A stretch of DNA of 64,000 nucleotides. It comes from Paragonimus westermani (taxonomy: Eukaryota > Platyhelminthes > Trematoda > Plagiorchiida > Troglotrematidae). Positions 27,027 through 38,209 of this stretch are shown here, one piece after another (position 1 is the stretch's first letter; each line of letters starts with the position of its first letter). A program made the position numbers and the translations under genes. The stretch covers positions 135,877-199,876 of the forward strand of contig QNGE01001024.1 in the NCBI GenBank assembly GCA_008508345.1. The letters run 5' to 3'. Below the pieces are notes generated by a model. The model made no database searches and was not told where the DNA came from. It saw only the letters and a list, made by a program, of their open reading frames with translations.

Positions 27027-30000
27027 AAGCGGTGGGTTTTAATCCACCATATTCACCCTCAATGCCTCTTTAAGCTTGTTTTCACATGTTTCATTGTGTT
27101 TGGTATGTTAGTCAAAGTATATCAGATCTACTGATTACTTAAAACATGTTCTGTCAAAGAGGATTATTGGTTAATGAGGTTTGCGTAAACATTCACAATA
27201 CAGATTTTTCAAACTCAGTTTTGCGGAAATTTTGTTCCATCACGTGCGATAAACATGGCATACTTCCAATAAACTTCTTCAACACGGGAAATGTTCCATG
27301 AGTGGAACCTAATTTTAATGTCTATTAGAATAGCCTGAAGTTGCGCAGACATAATTATCTGAAACATATGTCTTATAAATAATCTCTCTAATTTTTGTAC
27401 AATATGCATTGACTGTAGTTACCTGTTGTGTGTAAAATAGAACTTTTCTTCAAAACGTGTCCTCATGTATAAAAACTGTGCATAGACGCCTCACTGAGGT
27501 CTACTGACTGAAAACGAATACCGCATGACTGTAACCAAGTGGTGTAATTTACCACATTGATAATAAAACAATTTTCATGCCAATAAACACTCTTCGTCTT
27601 GAGAATATTGATTTGTCAAATTTAATTCATGTAGGTTGGTCGTAATATAAGTATACTTATTTTTCTTGGTGCACATGCTGCAAGAAAAATGTTGCCCAGC
27701 GATAGAGACAAAATACTGAATTACGTGCTGAAGTGCAACAGTAGAAAGAGGGCAGTTTTCCAAGTAGCAAATGACCATAACTACACTCGGGCCAGAAAAC
27801 TTTGAAACAGACTCTTACGTAACTCATACAGAACCTACGCAGATCTATGAGGGCTGATGTTGGCCAAAGATGATTTCAGCTTCGATGCTAAATTCGTAAA
27901 GAAAATACTCTACAGACAAATAAGTTTTAACCGCAATACCTTGTGTCAAGTGTATCTTGTTAACTAGTAGCTCACATTTCGTTTAAGTGCAGGTGATTCG
28001 ACAAGGTAATTGCGAAATGGTTGACGAAAATATTTCCTATAGGGTAGGGAAAAATTAAGCTGGTATTGACACCGGTCAAAAAATCAGTTGTTACACTTCA
28101 GAATGCTCCTGCAGCCCGTAAAACGCTAGCGCGCGGATCTTGTGAATGAACTTCTCAGGTTTTAAATACTTCATTGATAACCCCTTTGGGTGCCAAGAGT
28201 GGTTTTTTAACTCGCCACAACCTCCACTTTGTGTTAACCAAATAATTTCTACCACTGTTTCATAGGATTGCGCATTGCGACTAGTGTGGTTCATCCATTC
28301 GTTTGGTTTTACGCTTTATGATGGACCGCACAAACTACTCATTTTTTATACATCTCACATTATTAACAAGAAGTGTACACACAATAGGGAAAACATTTTA
28401 TGCCTATGAAAAACAACACCCTAAAAACAGACCATATATTTAGGACTTATGATGGTATGATTTTTATTGGGTGTGTGATGCTATAAGTATTTAGTGAGCT
28501 TAGTTGTCAGCATAGCACAAATTATGTAAATGGCTAAATAGAATATGTTGTCAGTGTGTGCAAATTTTGGGTTGACAGAACCATAAACAGCCTCGTACGC
28601 TCTGAGAAGTTTACGACCCACGTACGCCGTAAACGTGACCATGACTAGCAGCTGTTGAACCAGCTCACTGGAGTAACACGGTCGTCACTAAGGAAGTACT
28701 CCCCAAACTAAGTACAAAGTCCCAAAGAGTCAACGCACTGTGTTGTCATAAAGAACATAGGAAAACCACATCAGTTTGGCAAAGCACTTAATAAGTTGTC
28801 AAAACTGCCCTGAGAAGAAAATGACAAACTGATACTCCGACCGAAATAAAAGTAGACTAGAAAAAACATTTAAATGTCCACAATTAAGTGCAAATATTGA
28901 TAAGACTATTGTTTTTGCAGTTGCTACGCAAATGCTCTGAGTTGCAAATGGTCTAGTACAAATGGTCTTATCATATTTTGCATAATATTTTTGAATATAT
29001 CTGACCACTAACACGGTAACGGGGTAGGGAGTAACACCACTTCATTTATTATGGCTTTAGTGGACGTTGGGAATATTTGTTAACCTCTTTACTATTCACC
29101 AAAATGGTCACGTTCAACCTTCGTTTTAGTTGTACTGTTCAAATTCCCCTAACAAAATTTTATGTTTGCCAGGTTGACACATATCCACTTGTGTTTCTAC
29201 AAAGAGATATAGCACAGAGATCAAGTAAAGGCAGTTAGACCTCCATCAATAATGAAACTATTGGTTTCAGATCTAACGAGTGATTCAGTTAAGAGTGATG
29301 TAATGGACCCTGCAGCTGGCTATCCCAACAGTACTCTCAGCCGCCTACGAGAATAGGTCCTTTCTAGCAACATCCCAAAAGTAGTCACCTGGATTCCTCA
29401 CAGTTTGAAGGAAAGAGTACAAGAGCTACCCAATGACATATGAACGTTGCAATTGATACCAAAACCTTCAGTGATAACTGACGTTTATTCTGGCTGATAT
29501 ATATGCTTAGGATCATTTAAGTGCATCATGAATGCTTTGATTTTTGAGCTGTTAAAACGTGAAGTCCATGTAAATCCTTTTCACTCTGAAGATTCTTCAC
29601 TGGTGATTTTAAAGCAGTACACAAAAGTTTCCCTGCTCTGTCACCTAGCTCAGCCGGTTATGAATGAACGGTTTTCAGCTGGCGTGTAAGAGGCACGAAG
29701 CAAAACCAAAGGATATAAAAATGCGCCTTTTTGATGTATTGCAAAGTTTGCATGATGAGGTTTGCAACGGTGTTCCGATTCACCATGTTGAAATTGGATT
29801 GTAGATAAAAGCAGTCGTATATGATACATCGGCTCGTTCTTATACTGAAAAACTACGTGACCATAGCATATATTACAGCTGTGATAATTGCGGTCAATAG
29901 GTGATAGACCGCATACGGAAAGTTTCGTTGACACTTATTATTAGTTCCATTCAAACAAACTCATTCTTTTGCGTTGCGTATCTCACATTTTTGTCTCTCC

Positions 30001-31151
30001 TTATATCCCTTTCCATTGATAAGATTTTTATTCTCTCAACTGACTACATGCAATTGTTATGCTTGGGTGCGTTCGTTCCATAGTAAGGATATCCATTTCA
30101 ATGAACGTTCATCTAAGATTATGAGAGCCGAATGAACCAATAGGCCCGTTCTAAAATGTCGCGAGGGAATATCTTATCATATACGCTGTGAAAGCCATGG
30201 CCTGACAATTGTTCTAAACTGGAAGGCCGATAATCTTTTTATTATACAGCGGATTTCCCATCTGTCACTCGTGTATTGTGTTGTCGTATTTATTAACTTT
30301 ATGTATAGTGACTTCAAAATGTACTTATTTTACTTTTAACCCAATTATTTTATCTTTTATATCGTAGCATATCTGGCTTTAATGTGTATTTGCCGAGACA
30401 GGTGATGTGGCTAACTGGATAATCCTTCTGTTTTTTCATCCGACTCTCTCTTACGTGGATTATAGCCGAGATCTAACTGGTCAGCGCGACCGGTAGGGCA
30501 GGTATGAGAGTATTTTTTAGAATAACCGGTAGTTGTAAAGCTTGACCACGTCAGGTGTTATGACATTGATGCGACTTTCAATGGTCCTTTGTTAGCTTAA
30601 TTGTAATTTTTTGAGAGGGACACTGTTTTACTTATCAGCTGTCTACCCAACAACGCTCGTTTTTTTATGCTGTTCCTGAATACGAAATTTCTACTGCAGA
30701 TTGTCGCCCCTTTCTCAGGCTCCAACAGTTCTTTACCCATAGTTTTTATTATCATCCATTGCATATGTTTGTTGCATGTAATTTGTTTTGAGATATTTCA
30801 GCTCCAAGCACAGTGTCCATCGCATGGAAATACTCACTTTCTCATTTTCAGCCACCTTTTATTTCTATATCAGGTCTGAATTTCCCCCTACAACATCACA
30901 TTTAACAGTTAATAAAGCCCCAATTTTGGATACACAGCATGGTACAGATAACCAAGCCATGGTGTGCTTATTCAGTTATACGTGAACGTAGAAGGATACA
31001 GTAGCCTGTTCAGGTTATCCATCTTTCGAACTGGCGTGACTTTCAGAATAAGGAAGCGTCATCACAAAACCAAGTAATGCCGCTGTGTGTCTTCAAACAC
31101 TGTTGATTTTTAGCACACGTCCCAGAATGTTGGAAAGGTATTTTTCTGAAG

Positions 31152-31173
31152 ATCCGCAATACAGTTTGCGGAT
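31152..31173. repeat. Hairpin, 8-bp arms, 6-nt loop
   Basis: ATCCGCAA and TTGCGGAT flank TACAGT. It is the first of the inverted repeats clustered between 31.15 and 32.0 kb. Confidence 0.75.
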
Positions 31174-31505
31174 GTTTTCTATTAGTACTACCACAGCATC
31201 GTCTCAACGTCTCATCGTTTGACCTCCTGGCTTTTTGATTCCACAAACGTCTCATGAGTTTTGGCCTGTTAGTCAAGGGCCTTCAACCAGTGTTCCGTCA
31301 AAGTCGATTTTTCTCTCGCACAGCAAGCTGTCTTACCTCTCACGCTCTATCCTTCGGAATGTTGAATACCGCAGATTTCCTAGTTTGACTATGCTCAGCT
31401 GCTTCCACACGAAGGTGTTGTCCTCCTTTCAGCTACTGTCCTCCAAACACCTCTCAGTATTCCCAGCAAGGCTGCTGTTTTGCTGTTGCGTGAGGACGAT
31501 CACTG

Positions 31506-31523
31506 CACACAGCTAGCTGTGTG
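31506..31523. repeat. Perfect 18-bp palindrome
   Basis: The sequence equals its own reverse complement, centred on GCTAGC. It belongs to the palindrome cluster. Confidence 0.85.
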
Positions 31524-31621
31524 TGAACAAGTCGACGATTGAGTACGGAAATTCCCGGCAATATTTAACGGTTGTTAGCAACCAGGGTAATTTCAAAGAT
31601 AGAAGCGTAGCTAGTCAGTGG

Positions 31622-31699
31622 ATTAAACCGTAAAACAACATGTAAAGCGGATCAACTTTACATCCATCTAACATCGCATCGATGCGATGTTGGTTTAAT
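31622..31699. repeat. Nested inverted repeats with three-way-junction potential
   Basis: The outer arms ATTAAACC (31,622-31,629) and GGTTTAAT (31,692-31,699) pair exactly. Inside are two independent hairpins: 8-bp arms at 31,640-31,647 and 31,656-31,663, and a perfect 22-bp palindrome at 31,670-31,691 (centre ATCGAT). The three helices together would form a T- or clover-shaped junction. I know of no element that matches it. No coding frame runs through it. Confidence 0.75.
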
Positions 31700-31716
31700 G
31701 AAGCTTGTGACCACAG

Positions 31717-31754
31717 CAGCAAACGCCGATCAATATATTGATCGGTATTTGCTG
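31717..31754. repeat. 38-bp near-perfect palindrome
   Basis: The core 31,726-31,745 is a perfect 20-bp palindrome. The outer 7-bp arms CAGCAAA and TTTGCTG pair across a symmetrical 2x2 mismatch. Further CAG/CTG triplets on both flanks (CAGCAG before, CTGCTG after a five-base bulge) extend the helix. Confidence 0.8.
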
Positions 31755-31975
31755 ATGTGCTGCTGCACCATATATGGCTAAGCCCAGTAGAAGAAAATTT
31801 GGAGAAATTATTTCAAATTTAAGTCGAAGCTTATTTTTGACCGAGTTAGTTTCTTCATAAGATAGCTACAGTTCTAGTTTTTCATGGTGTATGTTGGAGG
31901 TACATTTTGAATAAAAGGGAGTGACGTGAATTTGTTATAGGTAGAAAACACTATCTCCATGGGTACATTTCACAA

Positions 31976-32003
31976 AGTATTAGTCACAATTGTGACTAAT
32001 ACT
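31976..32003. repeat. Perfect 28-bp palindrome
   Basis: Fourteen base pairs each side of the centre (CAATTG), with no mismatch and no spacer. It is the longest perfect palindrome that I found in the window, and lies 222 bp after the previous one. Confidence 0.9.
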
Positions 32004-32298
32004 GTTTCAGTACGGATAGTGAAAGAAGTAGTACTTTGCATCCACGATTCACAGAAAATACCCATAGCTCATGTTCCAAGGTACTGGACGTCTAATGTTC
32101 CAAACTATAGATCACGTGCTTGACCAAATTAGTTTTTCCCGCTTTCACCAAAAGTGGACTGTCGTTTGTTGTTTGCGCATCGCGTTACGTAATAACAGTG
32201 AAAATAAGATACACATAACCACTTTAACAAGGAGTGTTAATGGGTGGTAACACAAACCTATCGTCAAATTTAATCATGAAAGAACATAAAACATTTGC

Positions 32299-32734
32299 TT
32301 ACTCATGGGATGCATCATAAAGCAGGGACGTGTCATGATCGAAGTCATCCTGTAAATATACACATCTGTCACGTGAGGACCAGCAACGTAGACAGACTGC
32401 TGAACTACGAGAACACATCAACGATATTAATTTCTGAACTTCACCGAAACGGAAACTAATGTACAGTTCGAAATTGTGACATGCATGAAGGCCACATGTC
32501 AAGGCCACTGGTTCACTGGTTTCTTGCATGCAAGAGGCGTAGATTTGTTGAGAATGTCGCACCTGAATGTGTTTCTGTATTGGTCGATTTTTCCATCGTT
32601 TTTGATGCTGTGTTAACTTCGGTTCCTGAACTGACGTTGAATGACTTGTAGCGGACAAGTAGGTATGCGCTCGACCATCGTCCACTAACAATATGAAACA
32701 CCTTTCCTGAAGAACGGTCGAAACTTAGTCCCAT
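32299..32734 (-). other. Two overlapping unassigned minus-strand open frames
   Basis: A 130-codon frame (32,299-32,691) and an offset 73-codon frame (32,513-32,734) overlap on the minus strand. The 130-codon frame is among the longest in the window outside recognised elements. Its peptide contains several Cys and His residues but no spacing pattern that I recognise. It may be the decayed first ORF of a minus-strand LINE, whose remnants could continue at 31,450-31,043 where a frame contains VFNIPKD. That link is speculative. Confidence 0.2.
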
Positions 32735-32739
32735 CAGAC

Positions 32740-33690
32740 AAGCTAAAAGAACGCGTCAGGGTTCGGAAACTAACCTTCTATTTCCAGCAATGTAAGGAAA
32801 TATGATAAGCAGTTAGTTCCAGCCAAATCTGGGACCAACAGTAGCAACCAAGGGAAGAAAGTAGAGGAGCGCGAGATAGGCCCCAGCCCACTCGGCGACA
32901 GTCAAAAGCGCGCCAAGTCACAGGTGCGTGGAAACTTTGAGTGCGTTAAACAACGGTCGAACTGGTCCAGGTCAAACGACCTTCAATAACGGAGGAATGG
33001 AGGGGTCGTTAGAAGAGGAGCAAACATTCGCTGCGTGAAATTACATGTACGGCTGAAGAAAGTGGCACTGAGTTCATCTCAGGCCTTCCATAGCAGGCGT
33101 ACACAGAATCATGCGTATAGAACAGACAAGCAATAAAACACGGTTGCAGCAGGGATCCTTAGAGAAGACACACGATCACTGGTCACTACAGACTATTCAT
33201 CCTCCCCAGTTGTGTAAACCGCTGGAAGGATGAGTGGGTGCGTGGTGAATACAGCAATCAGAATCCCAGTACGGCATTTCGGCATCAGCATGTTATTGGG
33301 CAGTAGGATAAGATGAACATAAATTCGCATCTACCCCTGTGGGGTTGGGAGAAAGGAGTGACAATAATTTCTGGAACAACAGTATATGTTAACAATAACA
33401 AGTAGAAGAATTTGGCGCGAGCTCTTATAACTCAGGTAACGCATGTAACTCTAAATCTGATCCACATTTTCCAGCTGTCATTGCCTATCCATATTTCTGC
33501 CCTACTGGTGCCATGTGCATCAAAAAATTGCGTGCGATTATTGTGATTCGATAACAAATATTACTAACTTATTGCGCATTGAGTTATTTGGGTTATATAG
33601 CGTCTGAATTTTTCCGCTTTGCCGTGCTTGTTTCTTCTGGACTACTGAAAATTAACTGTTTGTATATTGCTCGTTATTATCGATAATGAC
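32740..33690. other. Unassigned stretch upstream of CR1-like LINE
   Basis: No gene is recognised. It is GC-richer than the sequence before 31 kb. It lies where the 5' untranslated region of the downstream + strand LINE would be, which is a guess from position only. Confidence 0.3.
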
Positions 33691-33692
33691 TT

Positions 33693-34634
33693 GTGTTAGA
33701 TCTAGCAGTGCCGGTGCTTAGCAGATACTCTTTGAGGCAGCGAGCATTTGCTGCCCTCATGGGTGCAAAATGTAAGTACAAAACGGCATGCAAGACTGTC
33801 AGTGTCAGAAGTGGTATTATTTCAAATGCACTGGCTTCAACGAACACCCGCATGAGCTGCAGGTTTGACGAAATTCAAAGTGCCACTCCGCCAGTGAGTG
33901 ATCACACAGGCCCCATGACGAATGCATCGACGCTAAAAATCTGCGGCTGCAATTGCTGGGCTCTTCTTAGCCTTATATACCTTATTTCTCCCGCAAAGAG
34001 TAGAATAGGGGAGAACCATCGGGCTCTGTCCGAAATGATTTAGGGTATACAATCTCTGAATGAGTACATAGCGCTTGACCTCCTTGGTGTTGCGGTCACC
34101 AAGAGGGCAGTTGCCCTGACAACTGCTCACATGGAGGAGATGGCAACGAGAATAGAGGAGTAAGCTCCCAAAGGAAGGAGAGTTGTTTTATGGGGCCGCT
34201 TCCCCACAGCATCTTCAACCGAGCTAGCTAAATTGGTCTCAGCGTCTTCATTCTCCCGGACGTCATAGACTTCGTACTCGCCAGGATGCTGCGCGCCAAG
34301 ACAACCAAAATGTCGATTGGCTTTCTGATGGCCTTACCAGCCATCCTCAGAACGGACAGATAGCGGTGTGAAAGACATTGGATTCGAAGTTCCCCAAATT
34401 CATCTGATACCTGTAGAAAACCGAGACACTTTCTGCATAGTCATTCAAACGTCCGACGCTCCAGGTACGGGCACGAATATTGAGGGTACTGGAACCGCAC
34501 AACAACCGTATTTGGAGTTATCTACCTCAAAACTCACCAACTGGCCCAGGAGAAAATTTTTCCTCCTAAGAATTCAGAACGAAGGTGGCCAGCTGGGACC
34601 GCCACTTGCGACTCAAAAGGCGGTAATTTAGCCT
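33693..34634 (+). pseudogene. Possible ORF1 remnant of the CR1-like LINE
   Basis: Frames at 33,693-34,043 (116 codons) and 34,368-34,631 (87 codons) lie directly upstream of the endonuclease, where CR1 elements carry their nucleic-acid-binding ORF1. The first frame has several Cys residues (CKYKTACKTVS, KICGCNC), but I cannot match them to a standard zinc finger. The assignment rests on position. A spurious frame is the alternative. Confidence 0.3.
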
Positions 34635-35001
34635 ACCCTAATAGGTATTTAGAACAGTAGGCTCATAATATCACGTGCACTACCCTTTTTTAAACCGCGA
34701 TCCCTGCAGACGAAGAAGTCAAGTTTTCTGTGGGTAAAAACTACCAAACATCCTCCCATGAAGCGGAACTTTACAGGAGCACAAGAGTCAAAAGTTGCGA
34801 CACCAAGATTGCTGGTCAAGTGCCCTATAGAGTTGCTGACGTATGCACAGGCGATTATGTCTTGAAGGAGGGCCGTTAGAAAAACTCGGAAGATCAGACC
34901 GATTCCAGCCCCACCACCCCCCTCAGTTCTAGGTCTCTTTTCCGGACTCTTCCTTACACTCCTCCTCTTTTCTTGCGAAATCCAGCGGGGAAGTAACTTT
35001 T

Positions 35002-35727
35002 AAGTGCATGTACACGAACTGCTTGAGTTCAGGCGATGAATTATCAGAAATCAGACGGTTATTTCATGACACCGAACCCCACACGTTTGTTGTCACGGTT
35101 TACAGGTGACATCAGTGGCAGCGAACTGAGTGTCCCTGGACAATCATTATGCCCGGCCTACTCTACCCGGGGTAGAATGGGGGTTCTGCAACTATCCTTC
35201 GGCAGCAACACCCGACACCTGAGGTTATCGGTGGTTTTTACTCCTCTGGTAAACGTGGCGCCTTGTGGTTCAGACTAGCGCTGCGTATCCAAGTCTTACT
35301 CCTAGTGAGGACTACTTATCGTTCTCTGTTACCCGACGTCTCCGACGACGACACCATTATGGTAAACCTGGACAAAGTCCTAGTACTACGGTTTATTCAT
35401 CCGCTTATTATGAGTGAATTCAATGCACCCAATTCACACTGGGTATCCGTTTCTCGCCAGGAATATGGGAGCAGTTTTTCGACTTCCTTATTGACGCTGA
35501 CACGAGGGCAAGCCTGGACACAGCACGTCAACGCTCCGACGCGGTATCACTATGGTCAGATTTCCTCTCTGCCCGACCTGGTCATCACTAAGCAGAGCCA
35601 CTTGGAAGACAGAGTGATCATCAAGACGCCACTTGGGTACACTGAGCACTCTGTGCTCACCCTTGATCTTATAAGTTACTGGTTACAGCTACCAGCAAAA
35701 AAATCCACAGTTCGAAACTTTGATTAG
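35002..35727 (+). pseudogene. LINE AP-type endonuclease domain (broken)
   Basis: The N-terminal endonuclease strand reads KCMYTNCLSSGDELSEI from 35,002. After a frame change, DISGSELSVPGQSL and STRGRMG (35,100-35,200) match the usual TWLS..DSEL..PG and STRGRxGG stretches. The open frame 35,263-35,727 continues with TTYRSLLP, then SEFNAPNSHW in the place of the GDFNAPDIHW catalytic motif; the Gly-Asp pair is changed to Ser-Glu. QHVNAPTRYHYGQISSLPDLVIT and LGYTEHSVLTLD follow, where the family has LLDLVIT and SDHS. The final catalytic Asp-His therefore reads Glu-His here. These changes suggest that the nickase is inactive even where the frame is open. Confidence 0.85.
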
Positions 35728-36179
35728 GCTGATTTTAACGGCCTGAAAAGCTACCCAGGTTCACTTCTTCTCGTCTGTGAAAGTACGGACCAGAACCACC
35801 GTGCGCTTCCAAGCGCAATTTGGAAAGCCTGTAGCCTACTTGTACCGCGAAAACTGTGCACTTTCTTTTTTCGACCACCCGTTCCGCGCAGAATATGTCG
35901 CCTCCTCGACGGCCGTTCCCATTTATTCGCAAAGCATAAGCTAACGGAAAGCTCGAAGGAACTAAGATCGTTCCACCTTGTTCGAAACAGGTGTAGGCAG
36001 GAAATCTGTGAACACACCAAATTCTTATCAGAAACGATTCTCCTAGGAGTTCGCGGAGGAAAACCTATTTAATCATATGCGACGACTAGTGAATATTAAA
36101 ACTTCAGCTAGCTCTTCGCGACTGTCCGATTAGAGACTTCATCTGACTCCCTTCAATTCAAGGTTAATTCACACAGTGC

Positions 36180-37450
36180 AGTTGGTCCTTACAAGGTCCA
36201 TTCCAGAATACCCAAGGAAGCAGCTGTTAGTTTGGTGGAATCTCTTTATGAGCTTTTTGAACAGACACTCCAGACTGGCATTCCGCGTAGTGCGTGAAGA
36301 GAAGCGAAGGTCACACTCATATTTAAAAAGAGAGATTTGCACTCTCTGGCTAGCTATAAGCCAAACAGACTCATCACTATTCCGTGTAAGGAAATAGAGC
36401 ACCCATTGAAGCGTGCCATCCTTAATCTTTTCCTTATCAAATCACCTCTTTCTTTTACCCAGCGTGGCTTCCTTCCTAACCGGTCATATATAACAAACAC
36501 GCTTGTTTTTAATGGATAACCTGACGAAAGCCACTGTCAATCGCCCCATGTCAGATGTTATCTTCTTTAATTTCGCCAGGGCTTTTGACCTTGTCCCACA
36601 CGTCCCCCACCCGAAAGTACATACCGGGGGACTATGGTATTCAGGAACAGGTTCTTCGCTGAATTGCCCTTTGTGGGAGGACAGAACTTTTACAGTCAAA
36701 ACCGGATCAGACCTTTCATTTTCTTCTATTTCTGAATGAGTTCCTCAAGGGTCAATGCTGAGTCTTCTGTTAATCTTGATTTGAATCAACTGCCTACAAC
36801 CGCGCCTTCTCGTACGCTGACGACAGGAAAATCTGGAATGCCACTGGTCCCAGTGCATCACAGATTGATCTCGGCGCGATCAGGCGCTGGTCAGCCGATT
36901 GGATTCCCCCATTAAACGACAATAAATGTGCTCACATATCACCCAGTGAAGAGTTTGGTTATGCCTTCATGTTATATGAAGCGTTTAGCATAGTAGTTGT
37001 CATAAAAATCGATCTGAAGAAAGATCTGGACATCTGGTTGTCGTCTACTTTGTCCCTAGCGTATGATCGTGAGATGGCGGCGAATTTGCCTCTCTTGGGA
37101 TGATTTAGCGCTTTTTCCCAAGCATAGACAAGAAGGCGTTTCAAACGATTTAGATGGCTCGAGTGTACCAATCAGGTGGTATGTGCCGGTCTGAAGAAAG
37201 ACAGGTTGATTATTGAGCGTGTCCAACGCGCGGCTACCAAGCAGCTGTGGGCCTAGGAAATGTCACGTACGGGTCTCGACTTAAAGTTCTCGATTTGTAT
37301 CCACTCTAATTCAACTTCGCGATGAAATAACTCTCACACACTTCTTCCTCAGGGTAGATCTCGTAGAACAGCCCTTAACCGTAGCGAGATATGACGGCCG
37401 GCCAGGACTTAAGAGTAAGCTTTCCAACTTTGCCACCGCGGTATCGTACT
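36180..37450 (+). pseudogene. CR1-like reverse transcriptase and C-terminal region (broken)
   Basis: RT motifs occur in order across shifting frames. SLYELFEQTLQTGIPRS and EAKVTLIFKK lie near 36,240-36,330. HSLASYKPNRLITIPCKEIEHPLKRAI and FTQRGFLPNRSYITNTLVF lie at 36,337-36,519. SDVIFFNFARAFDLVPH lies at 36,553-36,600, where the first palm Asp is Asn. The catalytic box YADD is intact at 36,813-36,824, followed by RRWSADWIPPLNDNKCAHIS. The C-terminal region continues with DLKKDLDIWLSS and then LIIERVQRAATKQLWA near 37,210, typical of CR1-like proteins. Traces such as LKVLDLYPL reach about 37,310 and fade by 37,450. At least four frame breaks and several stops are present. Confidence 0.88.
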
Positions 37451-37720
37451 TTGCTGTAAATTATCACATTGGTACGTGATCATTCGGTTCACTATCTCTC
37501 GATCCTCCTGGTGCACCATCCGTCTGGCTGAGCACGACGGGCGACGCGTTACCTTTGCTTATGCATGAACTACGAACAAATACTGGCTCCTTACGAACTA
37601 AATACGATTCATAAGGCCACTTCGAGAGCTTGCTAACACTTCTCGTGCCCACTGTTGATCCCCGACTTCTGGCGGTTGTTCAAGCAACGCTTAGTCGTCT
37701 CGCGACATCTATCGATATAC

Positions 37721-37846
37721 TGGATCCACGATACGCAGAAGGTTGATTTGACAACTTAACTCAGATGGATGGTTTGGTTGGGACAGCGTCAACTGATAAC
37801 CCTTTATCTGGGCGGCCAAACGTTGACGACCCTCAGTACCCGATAA
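37721..37846 (-). pseudogene. Inverted shard of BEL/Pao gag
   Basis: On the minus strand, RQRLAAQIKGYQLTLSQPNH and the following PSELSCQINLLRIVD correspond closely, at DNA and protein level, to the + strand gag text at about 38,932-39,048 (LQRLATQMAGCQLTLSQLNH and onward to RIVD). It is an inverted fragment of about 120 bp, less than 1 kb upstream of the element it resembles. It probably derives from another copy of the family inserted in opposite orientation, or from a local rearrangement. No other part of the element is seen beside it. Confidence 0.8.
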
Positions 37847-38209
37847 ATCGGCGTTGGTGGAACCAAATCTATCTGCCAACTGGGTAAAAACTATCGGTCC
37901 CTCTACACTGGCCGAGCTAATCGATGTTGACACGCGTGATGTGCAAGGACGCTATCCTGGCTATCAATCGGCCAAAGCTTCTCCGAGGACAAACGTGTCA
38001 CTGTGCTTGCCTGCCGTGCCTTTCTGTGTGGAGAATCGTCCTGTTTCCTATCTTCAACACTTAACCGGTGATCCCCAGATGACCCACATTGTTGACGATA
38101 CTGGAACTTATTTAAGTGTTTCCGATGTTTCTGCTTCAGTTCATTCTTTTCGTCTTTTCCTCCTAAAGATTCCCATGAATTTTGCAGGGATGCGTCTGGG
38201 ATTGTTGAG

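Larger units (their letters stand above)
13435..31000. other. Long unassigned, element-poor stretch
   Basis: About 17.5 kb of AT-richer DNA with no protein family that I can recognise on either strand. Open frames are all under 110 codons. Those around 19,469-19,735 (minus, 88 codons), 22,708-23,031 (107 codons) and 29,650-29,934 (minus, 94 codons) show no motif and no convincing coding character. Large introns or intergenic DNA is the simplest reading. Four short inverted repeats inside it are listed separately. Confidence 0.45.
33693..37450 (+). mobile_element. CR1-like LINE, near full length but decayed
   Basis: Domain order on + is a possible ORF1 remnant (33.69-34.63 kb), then endonuclease (35.00-35.73 kb), linker, reverse transcriptase and C-terminal region (to about 37.45 kb). 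This is the layout of CR1-type non-LTR retrotransposons. Each domain is interrupted by stops and frameshifts, so no full protein can be made. A minus-strand element of the same or a close family lies at 46.06-44.01 kb, with the BEL element between them. The 3' end is not sharply defined because I see no terminal repeat or target-site duplication. The family is inferred from the trematode-like text of the endonuclease and RT. Confidence 0.8.

Noticed and set aside
31043..31450. Minus-strand LINE ORF1 (VFNIPKD text)
   Set aside because: A single short resemblance with stops between pieces. It is noted only as a possible link to the 32.3-kb frame.
35735..36020. Minus-strand frames as genes
   Set aside because: They lie opposite the LINE endonuclease-RT linker, whose + strand translation is recognisable.
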